Origin: Diphasiastrum complanatum
Taxonomy: Eukaryota; Streptophyta; Lycopodiopsida; Lycopodiales; Lycopodiaceae
Direction: 5' to 3'
DNA: 64,000 bases
Assembly: GCA_029204225.1 (NCBI GenBank)
Contig: CM055100.1
Location: 16,508,164 to 16,572,163 of the forward strand
The notes under the pieces were generated by a model. It did no database searches, had not been told where the DNA came from, and worked only from the letters and a program-made list of their open reading frames with translations. The position numbers were made by a program, and so were the translations under genes. This document shows positions 34,036 through 64,000 of the stretch, in pieces; within the stretch, counting starts at the first letter, position 1; every line of letters begins with the position of its first letter.

Positions 34036-36512
34036 CACACCCAACCGCTCAACCTACTGCTCACTCGAGTAGTTTCTTGCAAACTTCTACATTACCACAT
34101 AATTCACCAGCTCCATAACGCAAAAAGACACTAATATGACATGAGTCCTTGTAAGAGGAAAGCGAAACTGATATTCCGTCATCTGCTACAATGTCCAACC
34201 AAGAGCAACCTCCACAAAGAATTGACAGTTTTTCTCCTTTTCTGCAACCTCAAATCTATTTGTCTTTCCACATGCTGATAAGATTTCCAATGTGCCAATA
34301 CACAATAAATCTAGAAAACAGAAATCCAGATAGAGATTCGGTTCTGAATCTCTTGCCCATAGAGGTCCTCATGACATAGTATCTCAACCATAACTGCATC
34401 TCAAACTATATCTTACAACATCTACTATCAACGCTGGTAGATTCAATGTCACCATACCTGTCTTGTTTTTGACAAGGGCTTATGAGAATTCTTTCATCAC
34501 TCTAAAAGATCAATAGAAACATGAAATTGTCCAGGTGAATTATACATGTTCATGAATGACTTTTTGTTTGACGAGTGCTCTACGACTTTCACTCTCTATA
34601 GCATTGGTATCTTCCTTGTTTATTGTTTGTCATTTTTTGATTTGGTAATTTCTTGTAATTGCATATCTTTTTCTAGATTTGTTTTTAGTTCATCAAGGAT
34701 AACCATTGAACAAGAGACGTCGTGTAGCGTATCTCAATAATAACTTGTCATTCTTCTATCAATCTTCAAATCACCTTATATAGAGTTTTGGATTTTTTAG
34801 CATATTCCAAATCTGCGAATTACAGATCACGTCAGAGTTGATTCTTGCATCTCATTCCCATATTAATCTTCATCAACTACAGCAAGATCGAAACAAATTT
34901 AGTTAAAATTTGTGTAATCTTTAGTCCAGTCACATGTTCAACATGTTTCAACTACGTGTTAAACACATTGATCCAATCTCGAGCATGAACATATACCAGC
35001 AACAACATCCCCATCAACAGATTTTTTTTTGGGGGAGAGAGTGGAGCTACTTGGATCCACTGAAGCACTTACACTGCCAGCAACAACATCAGCAAGATCA
35101 ACATCCAAGGTCACAAGTCAAATGTGAAAAAGACAAGGCTAAAGAAGACATATGGGTAATCCAAAGATACTCAATCAGAAGAAGTACCCCAATCATGATG
35201 AATATCCTTCAGAAATGGAAAACAAGCATTGGAATATCAGTCACCTTCTTCAACCGGCCTCTTGCCATACTTCTGTGCCCATTCTCATGCCTATCGTTCA
35301 CACCATCTATCGATGTCACCACCTCCACCCTAACTTCCATCTGTTTGTTTATCATCAGTTCACTATTCTTTTGATAAATTCCCAGTTTTTGATAGACTTA
35401 CCGAAGCAGCTAAAAGATCATTGCAAATGTCTTGCAGAGACCAACTACCACCTACATTGGTTGATCAACCGGAAAAGATCTACAAAAGTAGGCGAAGCAG
35501 CTAGAAGAAATAAAGAAGAAAATCCAATAAGCTGAGGAGGAAAGGACAAAATTTAAGCAACAGTTGAGTCAGATCGATCTTGTTTAAAAGAAACTCTTTG
35601 GAGCAATATAGTTGGATCCCCTCCTATGAAGCCCAAATAGATTCAAAAGTAACGGATCAAAAGAAAGAGTTGCAAAAATAAAGATGAAGACAACCGTGAA
35701 CCTGCAAAATAAAGTGAGCTTCTCACCCAACAAGTGGTGGTCAAAGCTCGACATTGCAAGGGTCCAAGGCTGCAACTGTAGAACTATTAGTTCCTTCACC
35801 CTTTTACCAAGCCTTCATCATGTTTCCTTGTCATCACCAAACCATTCGTCCAATCTGTTTCTACCACCAATGTGTGGATGAGTCCATTCCCTTGAAGACT
35901 GATAACCAAGATTTGTGCTACATATCAAGAAAGAGCATCGACAAGACTAGAACTTTAACTGAGAGAAGAATCATGGAAACACCTAGAAGCAAATGGAGGA
36001 TACAAACCTCCCAAAAGTTAGGATCTGCCAAGAAACCAGAGATGAAACCATCAATGGCAGATACAAGTGATAAAAGAAAGAGACACGAGGAAAACACTCG
36101 AGCATGCAAGTTGTGAAGCTGCTGGGAGCTCTCCAATTTTGAGAATGTCAACCACTTGCAGCAATAAGACATTTTGAGCAAGTTGCAAAAATAATTTTTG
36201 ATAAAGACCAACAACAATAAACACTTGGTTTATGCAAGCAAACGAGGATTTATGCTTTTCCAAGTGACAATCGAAAATGCCAATGCACAGCAGAACGACA
36301 TCATTCAATATGAGTTGCAGTGGGTCTTGCAACACATTAGGGGTGGGATGATGTTGGTTGATTCTGACGAATCTCCAAGATACTCGGCCATAGCTAGCCA
36401 AGAGCACCTCTCACCTTAGACCTGAGGAGATCTCTGAGAAGACGAGATGAACGAAGACTGAGAGCTGAGGAATACTAGTTAATACTGTCAAGTAGAAACT
36501 TTGTAAGCCTCA
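34036..36512. other. Unrecognised stretch with broken reading frames
   Basis: Several short plus-strand frames occur (34,934-35,374; 35,152-35,535; 35,754-36,116; 36,198-36,419). They are rich in Gln, His, Lys and Ser; one near 35,410 reads FDRLTEAAKRSLQMSCRDQL and another (35,780-35,880) is Cys/His-rich. I do not recognise a domain. The composition and frame changes suggest a gag-like remnant of a non-autonomous retrotransposon lying between LTR G and L2. A host gene is unlikely. Confidence 0.4.
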
Positions 36513-37440
36513 TGGTGAATCCCGGAAGATGGAATGACCATGTAGGAACTAGTATTTCTAGGCGAAATAATAAATGCAAGTAGACCCCTCTTAAAGAAAG
36601 TAGAGTGAGCCACCTTTTGTATTCCACTTGTAATTTGTGTAATGTGGAAATGCCACTAGGATGCCACCTAAGAAGCTCTCTTGTTTATTTAAGAGACTCC
36701 CTCTTTGTGAAGAGGAGCTTTTGTGTATTGTATCAACTCCAAGCTGAAATGAGAAGAGCCTCCACGAGTTAGGTGCATCCATTGAGCTCCTCGATCATGC
36801 TTGTTTCTTGAGTGATGCATTCATGATCTTGCCCCTCCCTCTTGTGTGTGGGGTTGCGGATCGTAGAGTGGATTAGATTTCTTGCTTTCCTAGTTGTGGA
36901 TTAGTTTTCATTTCTTGTTGGTGGATTAATGTAGGAATCAGCATTCAGGTAAAGTAATAGGCTAGAAATGTGGTATAAATCTTGCATATCCTCCAACATT
37001 CTAGTTTTTTATGTTCTTGGGATGTCCAAGAATCAAAAGACTGGTTGGTTTCTTGATTCTTGGACTTCTGAAGTGTTGTAAATTAGTTTCTTGTTTCAGT
37101 TTTCTGGATTTATGCAAGTTTAGTAGCATTTAGGATCTGATTCAGTTCATTTTGCAGCAAAGTAGAAGTAGATTTCATGGTTGTTCACCTGGATTGCATG
37201 TTGATCTTTTGGTTGAACATCTTGGTTACATGACGGTTTGATTGCATGTGACATGGTTAAAGAGAGACAGATCTGAGTTGTCCTCTGACAGGCAGGACAA
37301 AAATACTACAATGTAGATTTTGGGCTTTAAACAAGAAAGAATAACTTAAGCAAGAGCCCACTATCTCTGCTGACAGGCAGATAAAGAAGTAAGAAGAACA
37401 AAAACTAGTAGACAGATCCTTCCAAGCAGAGGATATGTCA
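36513..37440 (-). repeat. Dispersed LTR-like repeat L2 (inverted partner of L1)
   Basis: On the minus strand this 928-bp block matches L1 (18,306-19,262) over nearly its full length. Its plus-strand ends are tggtgaatcc and gatatgtca. Flanks do not match each other (cctca and aatga). It abuts the gag fragment that starts at 37,441 without a gap. Confidence 0.65.
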
Positions 37441-37795
37441 AATGACTTTTTCGAGAGTCATTACTATGTTGTTGCAGGAAGACATGCGGATGAAGCAATC
37501 AAAGCCAGACCAGAAACACAGTACAAAGAACAGTCAAATCCGCAAACGAAGAAGAAGCTGTTCTGTAGATACTGCAAGCGAAACAACCATAAAATTCAAG
37601 ATTGTCGGATACTGCAAGCAAATAACAACATCAAGGGGCAATCAAGTGGCAAATGCAGCTACAGAAGCTCCACAGCCTATTCAAGAAGCGGATCATGATG
37701 CCTTCATGACCAACCATCAAGGAGCATCCGGCGACAGTTCTTGGTTCCTGGATTTTGGATCCACTCAGCACACATGGAACTCGGCTCAATGGGCT
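37441..37795 (+). pseudogene. Copia gag-protease fragment, family G/H
   Basis: The fragment reads FSRVITMLLQED, then in another frame the intact zinc knuckle CRYCKRNNHKIQDC (about 37,560), then PQPIQEADHDAFMTNHQGAS and WFLDFGSTQH, where the protease DSGA is altered to DFGS. The same segment is in element H (minus, about 13,450-13,830). It lacks both ends and is immediately left of the chromomethylase upstream region. Confidence 0.85.
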
Positions 37796-38090
37796 ATTGG
37801 GCAGCATTGGCTCATCCCATATGATGGTTCCACTTGTAGATGAGCTTCATAATGAGAGCCCCACCACCTTTTATGAGGCTTCACTTGATATGTCCTTCAC
37901 TTCTCACTAGGCTCATAAACTTTTAGGTGTATTAAAAGTGGCTAGAAACCGTAGCAGTTGTGAGGAGTGATATCAGACACATGGCATCCTATGGCTTAGT
38001 TAAGAACAGGTAGATTCTAAGCCATAGCATGACTTCTAAAACATTTTGAATCTCCACCATAGATTTGCAACTGCTACATATGATATTCGC

Positions 38091-38175
38091 CATCCAACGG
38101 TGGGCTATCTGCTGTAGCCACCCTCGCCGCTCCAGCGGCTCGGGGGTGCCACAGCAGGTAGCCCACGTCTGGATG
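38091..38175. repeat. GC-rich foldback element upstream of the methylase gene
   Basis: The arm starting catccaacggtgggctatct at 38,091 is the imperfect reverse complement of the arm ending ...cacgtctggatg at 38,175. The centre is at 38,133/38,134 (ccgct-cc-agcgg). The arms are about 42 bp with few mismatches and small indels. Weaker complementarity continues outward to roughly 38,050 and 38,215. It looks like a MITE-type foldback or a possible small-RNA hairpin. I did not find a clear flanking duplication. Confidence 0.75.
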
Positions 38176-38240
38176 ACGGATAGCACATAATGCATCCTTG
38201 GAACGTGCACGAAATATAGGGAGGAACCTTGGATTAGCAT

Positions 38241-38253
38241 TATATATACTTAT
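38241..38253 (+). promoter_or_regulatory. Possible TATA box of the methylase gene
   Basis: The sequence cattatatatactt is a fair TATA box about 1.47 kb upstream of the start codon, ahead of the CCAAT/G-box inverted repeat and the TC-rich tract. If it is used, the transcript would have a long leader. A TATA-less start at the TC-rich tract is an alternative. Confidence 0.25.
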
Positions 38254-38396
38254 ACTTAAATGTAAAAGTTGGAGGGTGGCCTAAAAGGTTCCCAGGCTGG
38301 CATTTTCTCATTTATTGATTCTTCTTTTGCAGAGGCACATTCCCAACCAGGGTTGCTGAAAGCAATTTCCCCCCTAGCCCCTAGGTTTTACTCAGG

Positions 38397-38478
38397 CCAA
38401 TAGTTCTCAGCCACGCGGACAAAACAGAAATAAAAGGTTTGTAGACCTGGTTTTGTCCACGTGGCGGCATGCTATTGG
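38397..38478 (+). promoter_or_regulatory. Inverted repeat with CCAAT boxes and a G-box
   Basis: The left arm begins CCAATAG at 38,397 and contains ccacgcggacaaaac. The right arm contains gttttgtccacgtgg and ends CTATTGG at 38,478. The arms are about 31 bp with a 20-bp spacer. The right arm has a perfect G-box CACGTG (38,458-38,463), the left arm a one-base variant. CCAAT boxes and G-boxes are classical plant promoter sites for NF-Y and bZIP/bHLH factors. The link to this gene is inferred from position. Confidence 0.55.
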
Positions 38479-38540
38479 ATGCGAGTTAATGATCGTTAAG
38501 GAATTTTCCCGCCATTGATCTCCTAGCTTAATTTTTTAAT

Positions 38541-38655
38541 TTCTCTCGTCTCGTCTCTCTCGTCTCTCTCTCTCTCTCTCTCTCTCTCGGTCTCGGTCTC
38601 GGTCTCGGTCTCGTTTCTCTCTCTCTCTCTCTCTTGCTTTCTCTGTTTCTCTTTT
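38541..38655 (+). promoter_or_regulatory. TC-rich tract (Y-patch/5' UTR-like microsatellite)
   Basis: Long CT runs flank four copies of ggtctc (38,588-38,612). Pyrimidine-rich tracts near transcription starts and in 5' UTRs are common in plants. Its position about 1.1 kb before the start codon fits a core promoter or the beginning of the leader. Confidence 0.55.
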
Positions 38656-38983
38656 TTGGTGTGGGGTGCTGTTTTTGACGTGGATGAGTGAAATCGTCCA
38701 TGTTCATCTGTCTCTCTCACGTATTGGCAGAAGAGCAGAGGACTGTACTGCCACAAAAGCCTCAGTGCTCTGTTCTCCGAGGCGAGCATCGCTGCCTCTT
38801 CTATTTCTATGGCGCATTGCTCTTGGATTCATCCTCTTTTCTGCAGCCATAGCTTTTTGATGTCTTTTAATTCATTCCTGTGCGCATTTTGAGCTACAGT
38901 CTTGTCGCAATCTGTTTTCCTTCAGATTTTTGTGATTCCTGTTCAGAGATTTTCGAACGCTTTCCTCGTACTACCTCTGTTCA

Positions 38984-39153
38984 GGAAACCGAGGATCTTC
39001 CTTTTTTTTCCTTGAACTGGTCTGTCTGCAGTGGTGGCAGAGGAAACCGAGGATCTCCTTTTTTTCCTCGAACTGGTCTGTCTACAGTGGTGGCAGAGGA
39101 AACCGAGAATCTCCTTTTTTTCCTCGAACTGGTCTGTCTACAGTGGTGGCAGA
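38984..39153 (+). repeat. 56-58 bp tandem repeat, three copies, in the methylase leader
   Basis: Units start ggaaaccgag at 38,984, 39,042 and 39,098 and would start again at 39,154. Each contains a poly-T run, cgaactggtctgtct and cagtggtggcagag. The period is not a multiple of 3, so it is not protein coding. The unit edge after the last copy reads gcagaggtaaat, a good splice donor (gt at 39,155). Confidence 0.85.
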
Positions 39154-39154
39154 G

Positions 39155-39702
39155 GTAAATCGACTGTGCCACGAATTCATAAGCTTAATTTTTGAGGATT
39201 GTCTCTCAAACTGAAGGCCGAGGCTTCTACGTGCTGTTTTACTAAAAGATTCGAGGACTGTACGTGATATACGGTGGTGCAGAGGACGTCCATTTTCATC
39301 CTTTTTTGGATTCCATCATCTTATTTTATAGCTGTTATCCCTTGTATTTGTGCAAATCTTTAGTGAGTCCTTATCACTTTCTGTTTGCATTCAGATTCAG
39401 TTCCAGTTTTGTTTCTTTTTTGATTGCATGCTCTTGTCACAAACAGCACTTCGTGGCTGTTTACTGATTTGCGAGTTTTTAATTTCTGTTACGTGGAATG
39501 GTTGCTGGAATCTCTGCAATATTATAAGCATTGCATCAGGCAATGTGTACTTTCGTCAACAAACTAGGCTCTTAAACAGCTTCATGCCATTCTAAAAAGT
39601 GGCTCATTTACCTCTCTGAAAGATCGGTCTAGATCCATATCTTTCAAGTTGGCACTACTGTAAGTGTTTTTATTTTCCATTTTTCTAAGGCTTACCACAC
39701 AG
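39155..39702 (+). other. Possible 5' UTR intron
   Basis: A donor-like gag|gtaaat at 39,155 and an acceptor-like ccacacag at 39,702 could bound a leader intron, ending 14 bases before the ATG. This is a suggestion from splice motifs only. Short upstream frames lie inside it and would be removed. Confidence 0.35.
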
Positions 39703-39716
39703 AGCTACATTATAGT

Positions 39717-63799
<24,083 letters not shown>

Positions 63800-64000
63800 G
63801 TGAGTTCCTTCAATCTACTATTTATGTTGAGAATAATTTGATAAACTGAATAAGACAAAATTATTTTTTTGAAGTCAGCTGAAATAAAGGGAAGCTGGAT
63901 GCAATGAAGAATGATAATGTTGGAAATAAATGTACATCAAACTTTTGAATTTGTGTCAAACAAAACCCTGGAAAGTTTGTAGAAGATGAAGCTCACTGTA

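Noticed and set aside
38880-39158. 92-codon frame upstream of the CMT start as a coding exon
   Set aside because: It spans a 56/58-bp tandem repeat whose period breaks codon repeats, so it is better seen as untranslated leader.

Overview
This is nuclear DNA of a land plant. It carries a split gene with GT-AG introns for a plant-specific chromomethylase, surrounded by degraded plant-type LTR retrotransposons (Ty1/copia and Ty3/gypsy), CACTA and hAT DNA transposons. Large introns and dense nested retrotransposons suggest a medium to large, TE-rich genome. I cannot name the species.

Positions 1 to about 37,800 are a repeat mosaic with no convincing host gene. From left to right it holds: the C-terminal half of a CACTA (En/Spm) transposase; copia RNase H pieces; copia element A on the minus strand with its LTR next to a piece of copia element C; copia RT/RNase H piece D; a solo LTR (K1) with a perfect TGATT duplication; copia integrase scraps; copia element H (gag-protease plus LTR, minus); a gypsy-type gag; a 25-bp minisatellite; a dispersed LTR-like repeat (L1); the N-terminal half of a CACTA transposase; then a clear stack of nested insertions. 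In that stack, copia element G (plus strand, 23.0-34.0 kb) is split inside its reverse transcriptase by copia element F (minus strand, 24,737-31,798, paired 737-bp LTRs). F in turn carries in its leader a second solo LTR of family K (K2, duplication CTTAG). After it come an unrecognised stretch, the inverted partner of L1 (L2), and a gag fragment.

From about 38 kb to the right edge lies one host gene on the plus strand, a DNA (cytosine-5)-methyltransferase of the CMT1/CMT3 type. I could follow 19 exons from the start codon (39,717) to 63,799, with every junction in phase (2,261 coding nt, about 753 codons). They encode a short charged N-terminus, a BAH domain, methyltransferase motif I, a chromodomain embedded in the catalytic domain, motif IV (PCQ), motif VI (ENV) and motif VIII (QxRxR). 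The C-terminal end with motifs IX and X lies beyond the window. Upstream are a foldback element, an inverted repeat with CCAAT boxes and a G-box, a TC-rich tract and a 56-bp tandem repeat.

Intron 16 of this gene is about 10.2 kb. It contains a chromovirus-type gypsy remnant whose integrase tail has its own chromodomain, two inward-facing hAT termini, a complete 1.8-kb hAT-like element with 13-bp inverted repeats and a perfect 8-bp duplication, and a long GA microsatellite. CMT3-type enzymes maintain CHG methylation on such elements, so the silencing gene itself houses the kind of target it silences.
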